In this document: in pieces, positions 1-9,300 of the stretch | How the letters are laid out: each line of letters begins with the position of its first letter | How positions within the stretch are numbered: position 1 is the stretch's first letter | Assembly: GCF_000733295.1 (NCBI RefSeq) | Contig: NZ_JPMI01000178.1 | Span: 1-64,000 of the forward strand | Length of the DNA: 64,000 bases | Direction: 5' to 3' | Source: Archangium violaceum Cb vi76 | Lineage (GTDB): Bacteria; Myxococcota; Myxococcia; Myxococcales; Myxococcaceae | Program-made: the position numbers and the translations under genes | The notes under the pieces: generated by a model | What the model saw: only the letters and a program-made list of their open reading frames with translations | What the model was told of the DNA's origin: nothing | The model's database searches: none

Positions 1-13
1 CCCGAGCGACCTC

Positions 14-47
14 CCCTCTCCCCCCGGGAGAGGGACGGGGTGAGGGT
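14..47 (+). repeat. GC-rich palindromic repeat, copy 1 of 3
   Basis: A CCCTCTCC...GGGAGAGGG palindrome is followed by the tail ACGGGGTGAGGGT. The same palindrome-plus-tail recurs, also in non-coding DNA, at 37130-37164 and 47248-47281. All three copies have the same orientation. It resembles REP-type intergenic elements found in many GC-rich Proteobacteria. No gene is seen between the window start and 226. Confidence 0.7.
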
Positions 48-81
48 ATCTGGCACCCCGGCTTCCCCTCCGTGAGCCCCA

Positions 82-105
82 CCCGAGGGCCTGGGACCCC
101 TCGGG
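82..105. terminator. terminator-like hairpin
   Basis: A perfect 8-bp stem (CCCGAGGG at 82-89 with CCCTCGGG at 98-105) encloses an 8-base loop. No T-run follows, so a rho-independent terminator is only a possibility. It would serve a gene lying left of the window. Confidence 0.3.
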
Positions 106-226
106 GCCACCATTGGCCACCTGACAAACAGGGCGTGTAGGCGAGCAACCCTTCGTTCGCCTCGTTCGTTCATTGAATGGTCCGCTCTGGAGGAGCCGGA
201 GTAGACTGCCCTGGAGGACAAACCCC

Positions 227-871
227 ATGGCGAACAGCAGCATCGAGCCGGCGCAACTCCCGTGGCAGCCGCACCTTCCCTGGATGGCTGGCTCCCTCGA
301 TGGGGCTCAGGGACAGGGTATACGCCAGGCGTCGCCGGGTGGACTCAGGCCGGAGGCACAGGGTCCGAGGCGCATCCTGGTCGTCGACGATGACCCGGCC
401 ATCCTGAACGTGTGGCGCCGGGTGCTGGGGCAGAGATCGCGCCCCTCGTCGTTGGACAACCTCGAGAAGAAGCTCTTCGGAGGCGCTCCGCCGGCCACGG
501 CCTCGACCGCTCCACCCGCCGCGTCCGCGGACTCGGGCTTCATGATCGACACGGCCTCACAGGGGATGGAGGGATACCAGAAGGTCATCGCCGCCCTGGA
601 GGAGTCGCGTCCCTACACGTTCGCCCTCGTGGACATGCGCATGCCGCCAGGGTGGGACGGGCTGGAGACCATCATCCACATGCTGGAGAAGGATCCCCGG
701 CTGGAGGTGGCCATCTGCAGCGCCTTCTCGGACATCTCCCGGGAGGAGGTGGCCAAGCGCATCGGCCGGGCGGACCTGCAGTGGCTGCGCAAGCCATTCG
801 ACCTCGAGGTCGCCCGGGATCTGGCGCGCAAGCTGAGCGAGCAGGGCACACAGCGGCGTCTGTCCCGCTGA
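227..871 (+). CDS. stand-alone response regulator receiver protein
   Basis: A 214-residue protein with one receiver domain. The acidic pocket DDD is at residues 54-56 in ILVVDDDPAIL, the phosphoacceptor is Asp136 in ALVDMRMPPGWDG, and the conserved lysine is Lys189 in LRKPF. Between helix 1 and strand 2 there is a Pro/Ala-rich insertion of about 35 residues (72-105). The insertion and the DMRMPPGWDG motif recall receivers that normally precede a GGDEF, EAL or kinase output, but here the protein ends about 25 residues after the receiver, with no output domain. The start ATG at 227 is chosen because GGAGG lies 9 bases upstream; a longer TTG start at 173 has no such site. No kinase partner is adjacent. 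Confidence 0.85.
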   Translation: MANSSIEPAQLPWQPHLPWMAGSLDGAQGQGIRQASPGGLRPEAQGPRRILVVDDDPAILNVWRRVLGQRSRPSSLDNLEKKLFGGAPPATASTAPPAASADSGFMIDTASQGMEGYQKVIAALEESRPYTFALVDMRMPPGWDGLETIIHMLEKDPRLEVAICSAFSDISREEVAKRIGRADLQWLRKPFDLEVARDLARKLSEQGTQRRLSR

Positions 872-943
872 GATGATGAAATCATGATGGAGCCATGAGC
901 CCCGGGTGCGGCCCGGATCCCGGCGATGCGTCAGGGTGCTCCC

Positions 944-1751
944 ATGACCCCATCCCGGCATCTGGCTGTCTCCGCCATTCTCCTGATGGCGGGCTTCCTC
1001 GCGTGTGGAGCGCCACCGGCACCCGCGCGGCTCCACACGGACACCGTCAACCTCATCCTCGGGGATGAGAGCTTCCAGGAGCGCTTCGGGCGGCCTCCCA
1101 CGGTGGAGGATGATGAGGATCTCCGGATCCGGGTCCACCTGGAATACGTGCTGGAGCGGCTGCGGCGGCGCTCCACGGCGGAGCTCTCCCCGGCCGCGCG
1201 CGAGGCCAGGGCCCGGAGTCTCGAGCGGCTGGAGGCCTATGTCCGGCGAGGCGAGTTCCCCCGGAACGACGGCCACCCCGATGCGCGGCGCCCCACCTTC
1301 ATCGACTCGCGGGGACGCATCTGCGCGGTGGGGTATCTCTTCGAACAGGAGCTCGGCCGGGAGGCGGCCGGGGCGATTGCCGCCGGATACAAGTACGCCT
1401 TCATCCGGGAGATGGAGTCACCCCTGCTCAGGCAGTGGGCCGCCACCACGGGGCTCGAGCTGGAGGAGCTGGGATGGGTATTCCGCCTTCTACGATGCCT
1501 TTCAATTCTCCCCTCGCTGGGGAGCGGGGTTCGCCTATCGCTATCAATCCCTCGTCACCCTGCTCGAGATCGCGGGCGCCCGGTACACGGAGAGCCCCTC
1601 CTCGAGGAGCGAGCTCCATCACTCCGTCGGATTCTCGTTGCGGCGCGCCACCGGCCAGCCGGGATTCCAGCCCGGGATTTCGCTCTCGGTACCGCTGGAG
1701 GATCGACTCGAGCGGTGGTTCCTGGGCATGGATCTGACGATGCGGTACTGA
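944..1751 (+). CDS. lipoprotein, apparently frameshifted
   Basis: The first part (944 to about 1475) encodes a lipoprotein. It has a hydrophobic leader ending in GFLAC, then an alpha-helical domain with the motif FIDSRGRICAVGYLFEQ and ending GLELEELG. This matches a small conserved secreted family in myxobacteria and relatives, recognised here by eye. The frame stays open to 1867, but its last ~130 residues look like antisense noise and run into glutathione synthetase. The +1 frame from about 1478 instead gives a protein-like C-terminus with beta-strand character, containing SAFYDAFQFSPRWGAG and ending WFLGMDLTMRY at 1751. A one-base insertion in the GGGATGGG stretch near 1471-1478 would join the halves, so a frameshift or sequencing error is likely. 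Confidence 0.55.
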
Positions 1752-1760
1752 CCCGGCGCA

Positions 1761-2723
1761 TCAGCGCCGCCGCTGGCCCACGAGCCGCTCGGCGGTGTCG
1801 ATCACCTTGGCCTCGACGCTGGTGTTGTCCAGCTTGTCGATCTCCGCGATGCCGGTGGGGCTGGTGACGTTGACCTCGGTGAGCCAGTCGCCGATGACGT
1901 CGATGCCCACGAGGTACAGGCCGCGCTCCTGGAGCGAGGGCTTGAGACGGGCGCAGATCTCCAGCTCACGGGGGGTGAGCGAGGTTTTCACGGGAGTGCC
2001 GCCGGCGGCCATGTTGCCGCGGTGGTCATCGTGGGCGGGGACGCGGAGGACGGCGCCACAGGGCTCGCCATCGACGAGGATGATGCGCTTGTCGCCCTGG
2101 CGGCTCTCGGGGAGGTAGGCCTGGACGACGATGGCCTTCCTGCCGCCGAGGGTGATGATCTCCAGGAGGGAGCGGGTGTTGCGGTCACCGGGCTGGAGGA
2201 AGACGATGCCCTGGCCGCCGAAACCCTCGACGGGCTTGAGGATGGTGCCCTGGGGGTGGCGGGCGACGAACTCGTTGATGGCCGTGAGGTCGCGGGTGAT
2301 GAGCGTCTCCGGCATGAGGTCGGGGAAGCGCAGGCCGAAGAGCTTCTCGTTGGCGTCGCGGATGCCGGTGGGGTTGTTGAGGAAGACGGGCTCGCGGCCG
2401 TTGCACAGCTCGACGAGCTGGGTGGCCTGGAGGAAGTCGGCGTCGACGGGAGGGTCCTTGCGCAGGAAGAGGACGTCGAGGCTGGAGAGGGGGCGGACCT
2501 GCTCGTCGAGGATGTCGAAGTGGCGGCCGGGCTCGCGGCGCACGGTGACGGTGCGCATGCGGGCTTCCGCGCAGGAGCCGCTGAAGCGGAGCCAGGGCTG
2601 CTCGAAGTAGCGCACCTGGTGACCGCGGCGTTGGGCCTCGAGCATGAGGGTGAAGGTGGAGTCATGGTCCACCCGGACCGTCTCGAGGGGATCCATGAGG
2701 AAGCCGAAGGTGAGCGCGGCCAT
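1761..2723 (-). CDS. gshB: glutathione synthetase (ATP-grasp)
   Basis: A 320-residue protein, close to the usual bacterial GshB length of about 315. GshB joins gamma-glutamylcysteine to glycine with ATP in the cytosol. Visible family features are the N-terminal FLMDPLETVRVDHDSTF, the middle FLNNPTGIRDANEKLF, the ATP-grasp core GTILKPVEGFGGQGIVF, the RIILVDGEP strand, the AHDDHRGNMAAGG loop and the C-terminal TEVNVTSPTGIAEID that binds metal and substrate. The ATG at 2723 follows GGAGGC. It is followed on the same strand by no obvious operon partner; glutamate-cysteine ligase is not in the window. Confidence 0.95.
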   Translation of the reverse strand: MAALTFGFLMDPLETVRVDHDSTFTLMLEAQRRGHQVRYFEQPWLRFSGSCAEARMRTVTVRREPGRHFDILDEQVRPLSSLDVLFLRKDPPVDADFLQATQLVELCNGREPVFLNNPTGIRDANEKLFGLRFPDLMPETLITRDLTAINEFVARHPQGTILKPVEGFGGQGIVFLQPGDRNTRSLLEIITLGGRKAIVVQAYLPESRQGDKRIILVDGEPCGAVLRVPAHDDHRGNMAAGGTPVKTSLTPRELEICARLKPSLQERGLYLVGIDVIGDWLTEVNVTSPTGIAEIDKLDNTSVEAKVIDTAERLVGQRRR

Positions 2724-2825
2724 GGGGACGGGAGCCTCCTGGGGGGGTGCGAGGATGATACCCGGTGAGTAGACGCACGGAGGCGCGAGCGCGACAGAAA
2801 AAGCACGCGGAGCGGGGGAGGGGGA

Positions 2826-3674
2826 CTACGGGTGACGCGGTGGGGACACCGGGGGTCCGGCGTCTGGGGGGCCGGATTCACTCGGGTGGCGGCAGAGCCC
2901 CTGGACACAGGAAGTGCCCGGGGGGCACGCGGGCCCACCGTCCGAGCAGGAGACCCGGGAACAAGCCATCTTCAGCTCCAGGCGGGAGTCCTCGTAGCGC
3001 GGAGGCCAGACGGAGCAGAGGCCACCCTCGGAGCAGGGCACCTTCTGGCAGTTCTCCCCGCGCACCACCGCGCAGACCGAGATGCCCTCTCCCAGGGAGA
3101 CGCACTCCTGACCATGAGAACAGCCCGTCGTCTCGCAGGTGGGAAGGCAGGAGGGACCGTCGAGCCCCTCGCGGCAGAAGAAACCCTGTGGACAACTCGT
3201 GGGCTCATCCGGCTGGCAGGAGCGGCCGCACCAGCCCGCAGTGCAGCGGAACCCCATCGCGCACGTCTCCTCTTTCATTCCCAGGGACTGCACGCATGAT
3301 TCACCCTCCTTCCTCAACCCAGGAGGGATACAGGTGCGTACCAGAGCTTCACTCCCCAGCGTATGGACCGTCCGGCACATCCAGTCCTCACCGCACTGGA
3401 AGTCCTCCCGACACGTGCTGCCACCACAAAACCCCTGGCGCTCACCTGCGAAGTACAAGCAGCCGAGAGGAGACTCACACTCCTCACTTCCAGAACAATC
3501 GAGCCCGAAGGTCTGGAGTGCCTTCTGCTCACTCAGTGGAAGGACAGGAGACACCTGCTCCCTCGCAGGGGACATCTCGGCCCGCTGCTCCCGCCGAATC
3601 TCGCCGGCGAGAAGCATCAAGGGCACCGGCAACAACAACCCGGCGATGCCACCGAGGAGGGTGCTCCACCTCAC
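2826..3674 (-). CDS. Cys-rich membrane-anchored protein
   Basis: About 282 residues. The N-terminus has one hydrophobic segment (LLGGIAGLLLPVPLMLLAG), suggesting a membrane anchor or uncleaved signal. The rest is dense in cysteines, arranged in EGF-like or myxobacterial Cys-rich modules of the form C-x(4-6)-C, for example CREDFQCGEDWMC and CPQGFFCREG, and it ends in a Pro-rich tail. Several starts are possible (GTG 3692, ATG 3680, GTG 3674). GTG at 3674 is preferred because AAGGTGGA sits 6 bases ahead and the GTGA overlaps the upstream stop codon, giving translational coupling to the small lipoprotein gene. Function is unknown; an extracytoplasmic, disulfide-rich structural role is inferred. 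Confidence 0.75.
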   Translation of the reverse strand: MRWSTLLGGIAGLLLPVPLMLLAGEIRREQRAEMSPAREQVSPVLPLSEQKALQTFGLDCSGSEECESPLGCLYFAGERQGFCGGSTCREDFQCGEDWMCRTVHTLGSEALVRTCIPPGLRKEGESCVQSLGMKEETCAMGFRCTAGWCGRSCQPDEPTSCPQGFFCREGLDGPSCLPTCETTGCSHGQECVSLGEGISVCAVVRGENCQKVPCSEGGLCSVWPPRYEDSRLELKMACSRVSCSDGGPACPPGTSCVQGLCRHPSESGPPDAGPPVSPPRHP

Positions 3675-3925
3675 TGGCATTCCACCTTGCACGGATACGA
3701 GGTGCAGTCGCGAACCTCCACCTTGCCCTCGGGACAGTGTGACCCCTCATCGTCATCCATGTCCTCCCGCCTTTCCATCAACTCACGCCTTCGCTCCTCT
3801 TGCATGTCCTTGATGTCCTTGGCCATGGCCTGATCGAGCTTGCCACCCCTCCCGTAGACATCCGGGCAACCGGTCCCCAGGACCAACAACCCCACCACGA
3901 CAGCGAGCATCGCGCGTCGAGACAT
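3671..3925 (-). CDS. small lipoprotein
   Basis: An 84-residue precursor with a clear type II signal: a hydrophobic stretch AMLAVVVGLLVLGTGC with the lipobox LGTGC. The mature part has a charged helix (KDIKDMQEERRRELMERRED) and a short Cys-bearing tail (HCPEGKVEVRDC, then PCKVEC). The stop overlaps the start of the Cys-rich gene by a few bases, so the two are probably co-expressed and may act together at the envelope. No known family was recognised. Confidence 0.75.
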   Translation of the reverse strand: MSRRAMLAVVVGLLVLGTGCPDVYGRGGKLDQAMAKDIKDMQEERRRELMERREDMDDDEGSHCPEGKVEVRDCTSYPCKVECQ

Positions 3926-4043
3926 GAAAGCCCCCCGGAAACAATACCACCCGAGTGGTAGAGGGAATCCGGTAGGGGCCGGGCATCATGCGTGAGAGGT
4001 GACCACTGCCAGACACAGCCATGGGGGAGGGGCTCTTGCTGCC

Positions 4044-5336
4044 ATGCCCCGACTTCTAGGACGCTTCTCACCCGTGCCCCTCCCCAGGCCAGACAACCGG
4101 AGTGATGCCTTCGTCCTCCAAGCGCTGGAGCGGCATCAGCGTCGGCGTGAGCAGGGCATCCCCACGCTCACCGTGCTCGCCGGTCCTCCCGGCACCGCGG
4201 CCTCCCTCTGGCGCCAATGGCTCGGCTCCCGCCGCCAGACCTCCTGTGTCTCACTCGCCGCGGGGGAGGTCGGGGTGATCCGCGATTGGATGGAGACGCT
4301 CCGCCGCACCCGGAACCTCGAGGCCGATGCGGCCGACTTCCTCGGTGCCACCGCGGGCCTCGCCCCGGGTGAGCTCCGCGCACGCCTGACCGGAAGCACC
4401 CCGCACGAACGCGATGTCCTCCTCCAGGAACTGTTCCCCGCCCTCACCACCGGGGACATCTCCGCCGCGTGCAGGTGCCTGCTCCAACCTCCACAAGTTC
4501 CCCACAAGTCCGGCGAACCACTCGACGCGGTGCTCGAGGCCTTCGAGCGGGAGCCCCTGCGGGCCCTCACCGCGCTGCACGCGCTCGTCCCCGTGGGCAC
4601 CGTTCCGTCCCTCCTGCTCTCCGGTTCCGGTCCCGGGTGGCTCGCGAGCGCGGCCCGGGTAGCCACCCGGTTGTGTGACGCCGTGCCTTCCCTCGTCGTG
4701 GCGCTCCACGCGGAGCGGCCCGCGCTCGACACGTACCTGCGCGGCGGCGAGAGCCAGTCCCTGGCCCTGGTTCGCGAGGGACTGCTGGAGCTGGAGGCGC
4801 CTTCCCCCGAGGAATTGAAACGGCGGTTGGCGAAGCTCGGTGTCCGGGCCCCGGAGGCGCTCTCCAATTCCCTGGCCCGGCTGGCCGCGGATGGTGTCAC
4901 GGAGGAGGTGCTGGCCCGCTACGGCGAGGCGGCCCGTGAGCTGGAGGCCTCCCGGCAAGAGCCCGCCGCGGCGGACCAGGCACGCAGCAGCGCCGAGAGC
5001 TTCCTCCGCTCGTTTCTCGACGCGCTCCCCGCCACCCAGGGCCTCTTCGAGCTCAACGAACGGACCGGCTTCCGCCTCAACAACCGGCCCGTCGAGGTGG
5101 ACTTCCTCTCGCATCGGTTGAAGGTGGCCATCGAGGTGGACGGCTACTACCACTTCCAGGACGAGGAGGCCTACCGGCGCGATCGGCGCAAGGACCTGGC
5201 CCTCCAGCGGCACGGGTACCTGGTGCTCCGCTTCCTCGCCTCGGATGTAGTGGCACGGCTGGAGGAAATCCGCGACACTATCTTGGAAGTAGTCTCATTC
5301 CGGCGTCACAGGGAGGATGCAGATGGAGGGGCATGA
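4044..5336 (+). CDS. degenerate ATPase fused to DUF559 nuclease
   Basis: A 430-residue, first gene of a three-gene operon. Residues 20-340 look like a P-loop/STAND-type fold, but the Walker A position reads AGPPGTAAS (46-54), lacking the catalytic Lys, so ATP hydrolysis is doubtful. The C-terminus (about 350-415) matches the DUF559/Vsr-like PD-(D/E)XK fold: VEVDF, AIEVDGYYHF, a DRRKD helix and GYLVLRF, which keep the Asp and Glu-x-Asp of the active site. It is therefore a likely DNA endonuclease carrying a recognition or scaffold domain. ATG 4044 has GGAGGGG upstream; an in-frame upstream start at 3999 lacks support. It overlaps the next gene by 14 bases. Confidence 0.8.
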   Translation: MPRLLGRFSPVPLPRPDNRSDAFVLQALERHQRRREQGIPTLTVLAGPPGTAASLWRQWLGSRRQTSCVSLAAGEVGVIRDWMETLRRTRNLEADAADFLGATAGLAPGELRARLTGSTPHERDVLLQELFPALTTGDISAACRCLLQPPQVPHKSGEPLDAVLEAFEREPLRALTALHALVPVGTVPSLLLSGSGPGWLASAARVATRLCDAVPSLVVALHAERPALDTYLRGGESQSLALVREGLLELEAPSPEELKRRLAKLGVRAPEALSNSLARLAADGVTEEVLARYGEAARELEASRQEPAAADQARSSAESFLRSFLDALPATQGLFELNERTGFRLNNRPVEVDFLSHRLKVAIEVDGYYHFQDEEAYRRDRRKDLALQRHGYLVLRFLASDVVARLEEIRDTILEVVSFRRHREDADGGA

Positions 5337-6336
5337 GGTGTCTCGCTTGGGCGAGCTGGTGCTCGTGTGGTTGCTGACGCGTGCCGAGGGCAAGGGCACT
5401 CGCGGCGCGCTGTCCGGTGCGCTCGCGCCCTTCGCCTCGCACCGGTGGAGCAGTGGGGAGTGGAGCACCCGACTCGACGAGTCACTGGCGGCGCTCGAAT
5501 CGGACGGGCTCCTCGAGCCTACGGCGCGCAAGGGCGTGTCCCTCACGAAGCAGGGTCGCGAGCGGGCGCTGGACTTCCTCGGCCTGAAGAGTTCCAAGGG
5601 TCTCAACTGGAAGAAGCTCCGGATCACCCACCTCGCGGCGATCTCACTGGGGTTGCCCGCTTCCAACGCGGGCAGGCTGGGCAAGGCGGACAACCTGCGC
5701 GCCGTGCTCGTGGAGAAGCAGCTCGGCCTGGAAGGAGTCGGCACCCGGACGCTCAACGCCGTGCGGGACGAGCTGTGCTGGAAGCAGCTCGGCGTGGAGA
5801 CGGACAAGCCCTTCAACATGGCCAACGTGCAGTCCTTCCTGCTCGGCAAGGTGCTCCAGGCCTCGCGCGAGGTGAAACCCTCGCAGGCCATGCAGCAGCT
5901 CGCCGCGCGCGGCGTGGGGGCCCGGCGCACGGACACGGAGAGCCTCCGCGTGGCGGCCCTCCAGTCCTGGCTCATCCCCACTCCCGAGGCCTCGGCCCCA
6001 ACCCCGGCCCCGGCTCGCGTCCCCGAGGCTCCCGCGCCCAGGCCCCGCCCCGTGGAGGACGCCCTGCCCGCCTTCGCCGAGCGCGTGCTGCACACCGCCC
6101 GCACGTCGGCGACCGGGCGCTTCGGGGATGATCGCGTCTTCATTTCCCACGTCTGGCGCGCCATGCGCGACCACGGCCTGGACGAGCAGTCCTTCAAGAA
6201 CCGGCTCGTCGAGGCCAACCAGAAGCGCCTGCTGTCCTTGAGCCGCGCCGACATGGTGGAGCTGATGGATCCGGCGGATGTCCGGGCCTCGGAGATCCAC
6301 CACCTCGGTTCCACCTTCCATTTCATCGCCCTGTAG
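5323..6336 (+). CDS. winged-helix protein of ATPase/nuclease operon
   Basis: A 337-residue protein. The N-terminal ~85 residues look like a winged helix (LGELVLVWLLTRAEGKGT, then LAALESDGLLEP...VSLTKQGRERA). The middle has a second helical unit around KLRITHLAAISLGL. A Pro/Ala linker (PTPEASAPTPAPARVPEAPA) leads to a C-terminal domain with FISHVWRAM, LLSLSRADMVELMDP and HHLGSTFHFIAL, which also looks wHTH-like. The start at 5323 is chosen because GGGAGG lies exactly 6 bases upstream; the ATG at 5317 abuts that site. It overlaps the nuclease gene and lies 35 bases before the double ATPase. A DNA-binding or adaptor role is inferred. Confidence 0.75.
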   Translation: MEGHEVSRLGELVLVWLLTRAEGKGTRGALSGALAPFASHRWSSGEWSTRLDESLAALESDGLLEPTARKGVSLTKQGRERALDFLGLKSSKGLNWKKLRITHLAAISLGLPASNAGRLGKADNLRAVLVEKQLGLEGVGTRTLNAVRDELCWKQLGVETDKPFNMANVQSFLLGKVLQASREVKPSQAMQQLAARGVGARRTDTESLRVAALQSWLIPTPEASAPTPAPARVPEAPAPRPRPVEDALPAFAERVLHTARTSATGRFGDDRVFISHVWRAMRDHGLDEQSFKNRLVEANQKRLLSLSRADMVELMDPADVRASEIHHLGSTFHFIAL

Positions 6337-6371
6337 AACTCCACCTCTGTACGGCTCCCGGGGGACTGCCG

Positions 6372-9300
6372 ATGACCCAGACCGATCTCCGCCTCGCTTC
6401 CTTCCTCTCCGATCGCACCGAGGTCTTCCACTCCATCCAGCACCGGCACGAAATCTGGCGGGACGATCCGTTCGACGTGGAGACGGTGCACCAGGAAGCA
6501 CGCGCCACCTTCGAGCGCCTGCTGCTGCGTGCCACCACGCCGCCCGGAGTGGACTCGGGACGCATCCTGTTGCTGCTCGGAGACTCGGGCTGCGGCAAGA
6601 CGCACCTGCTGCGCGCCTTCCGCGCCATGGCCCATGAGCGCTCTCTCGGCTTCGTGGGCTACATGCAGATGACGACGTCCACGTCCAACTACGGGCGCTA
6701 CGTCCTCTCCAACCTCATCGACTCGCTCGACCAGCCCTACCTCGACCCCGCCGAGGCCCGCTCCGGGTTGCAGAAGCTCTCCGACGCGCTGCTCTCCGAG
6801 TGTGGTCAGGTGGCCGCCATGCTGGCGGACGCCGAGGCGGATCCCGAGGAGATTCCCAACCTGGTGGAGTTCGCCGCGGACGATCTCCAGAAACAGCCGC
6901 GCTTCAAGAAGCTGGATCTGGATCTGCTGCGCGCGCTGCTCTTCCTCCAGCGGGATGACACGCGCATCCGCAGCCGGGTGCTCAAGTACCTGCGCTGCGA
7001 GGACCTGTCCGAGAGCGATCGCAAGGTGCTGGGCGGGCTGGTGCCGCGCATCTACGACAACCATCCACAGGAGATGGTGGAGCACCTGGGACGGCTCGCG
7101 GCCGCGCTCAACCACTCGCTGGTGCTGTGCGTGGATCAGCTCGAGGGCTTCGACGTCGACACCGCGAACACCCAGGCCTTCCGACGGGCCATGCACATGC
7201 TCTGTGACTTCGCCGAGCGCGCGCCCTCGTCGATCGTCGTCATCAGCTGCCTGCACAACTTCTGGAATGGCCTGAGCGGCCACCTCAACAAGTCCATCCT
7301 GGATCGCATCGTGCGCGATCCGGATCTCATCAAGCTGGAGAACAAGCGCACGGCCGAGGAGGCGCGGCTGATCATCGAGCGCCGGCTGGAGCACCTCTAC
7401 GCGATGGAGGACGCGTTCTTCGATCCGGCGGAGCCCACGTACCCCTTCCCCCACGAGGGTTTCGAGCAACTCTCGGGCAAGAGCACGCGTGACGTGCTGG
7501 ACGCGTGCCGCCGCTGGCGCGATCAGGCCATCCGCGACGGCGCACTGCCGGACCGCTTCCCGCTGGAGAGCAACCAGGTCCTGGTGGATCCCCAGCCCGA
7601 GCCCCACAAGACGCTGGCATTGGACCAGGCGTGGAACGACTTCCGCTCCGCGTACAACACGTCACCGCCCGAGGAGGATCCGGAGCTGGCGAAGCTGCTC
7701 GTCTGGGCGCTCCGGGCGTGCGCGGACGAGATGGACACGGGGCACCGCTTCGAGGCGCGTCTGGCCGACGACGTCATCCAGGTGGACGTCTCGCCGGGAG
7801 ACGGGAAGCTGCACGTGGCCCTGTGCAACCGGGGCACCCAGCGCGGGGCGCTCGCCAACCAGATCGAACAGGTGCGCAAGGACGCGGGCAAGGCACGCAC
7901 TCCCGTCGTCGTCCGCACCAGCGACTTCCCGAGCAGTGCCAGGGGCGCCACCGCCGAACAGCTCGGCAAGCTCATCAGCAGGGGAGGCCGCCGCGCGGTG
8001 CTCGAGGACAGCGACAGCCGCACCCTGCTCGCACTGCGCGAGTTCCGCCAGCAGCACGAGTCGCGTCCCGACTTCGCCTATTGGCTGCGCACCAACCAGC
8101 CCATCACCCAGCTCAAGCCGGTGCGGGACATCCTCGGCCTGGAGCAGTTGCGCTCCCCGCCGTCGCCCGGCTCCCGGTCCACCCCCGCCGAGACGCCCCC
8201 CTTCGGGACACAGGCGGTGACCTCCACGCCCGGAGCCTCCGCGCCCCAGGCCACCCGGAGCGAGCCCCCGGCCTCCAAGCCAGCCACGGGTCCGCGGGCG
8301 CCTTCCACGGAGAAGAGCGTGACACCGCCGCCCACGCACAAGCGGGAGCCCGTCCGCATCGGTGAGACGGACAGCCTGCTGCGCGAGCCCGTGCTCATCT
8401 CCCCCGAGGAGCTGACCCGGCATGCCGCGTTCCTGGGAGGCTCGGGCAGCGGCAAGACGACCCTGGCGCTCAACCTGGTGGAGCAACTGCTGCTGCAAGG
8501 CATTCCCGTCATCCTCGTGGATCGCAAGGGAGACCTGGCCGGCTACGCCTCCGAGTCCTTCTGGACGCGCCCCATCGACGACGCGCGCCGCGCCGAGCGC
8601 CGGGCCCTGCTTCACGAGCGGCTCGACGTGGCCTTCTTCACCCCGGGTCATCCCCACGGCCGTCCCCTGGGCATCCCCATCGTCCCGGAGGGGCTCGCCA
8701 CGCTCTCGGACTACGAGCGGCAGCAGGCCACGCGCCACGCCGCCGAGGCCCTGGCCGGCATGCTGGACTACCGGCAGAACCCCCGGGACAAGTCCTGCAG
8801 GACCTTGCTGTCCCAGGCGATCGATCAGCTCGTCCAGCTCGTGCCGGAGGGAGTGACGCTGGAGACGCTGGTGAAGTTCATCGGCGACAAGGATGTCCAC
8901 CTGGTGAACGCCGCGGGCCGGCTGGACACGAAGCTCTTCGACAAGCTCGCCGATGACCTGGACCGGCTGCGCATCGACGCCAGGCACCTCATGAGCAGCG
9001 AGGCCGAGAAGCTCGATCTGGAGCTGCTGCTCGGCCGGGGCGTGCATGCCAGGCCCGGCAGGACGCGGCTGAGCATCATCAGCACCAAGTTCCTGGGAGA
9101 CACCAACAGCGTCCTCTTCTGGGTATCGCAACTGCTCATCGAGACGACGCGCTGGCTCAACCGCAACCCGGCCACGACCCTGCAGGCCGTGCTCATGTTC
9201 GACGAGGCGGACCTGTACCTGCCCGCGATGCGCCAGCCGTCCACCAAGCAGCCGATGGAAAACCTGCTCAAGCGCGCGCGCTCGGCGGGGTTGGGGCTGA

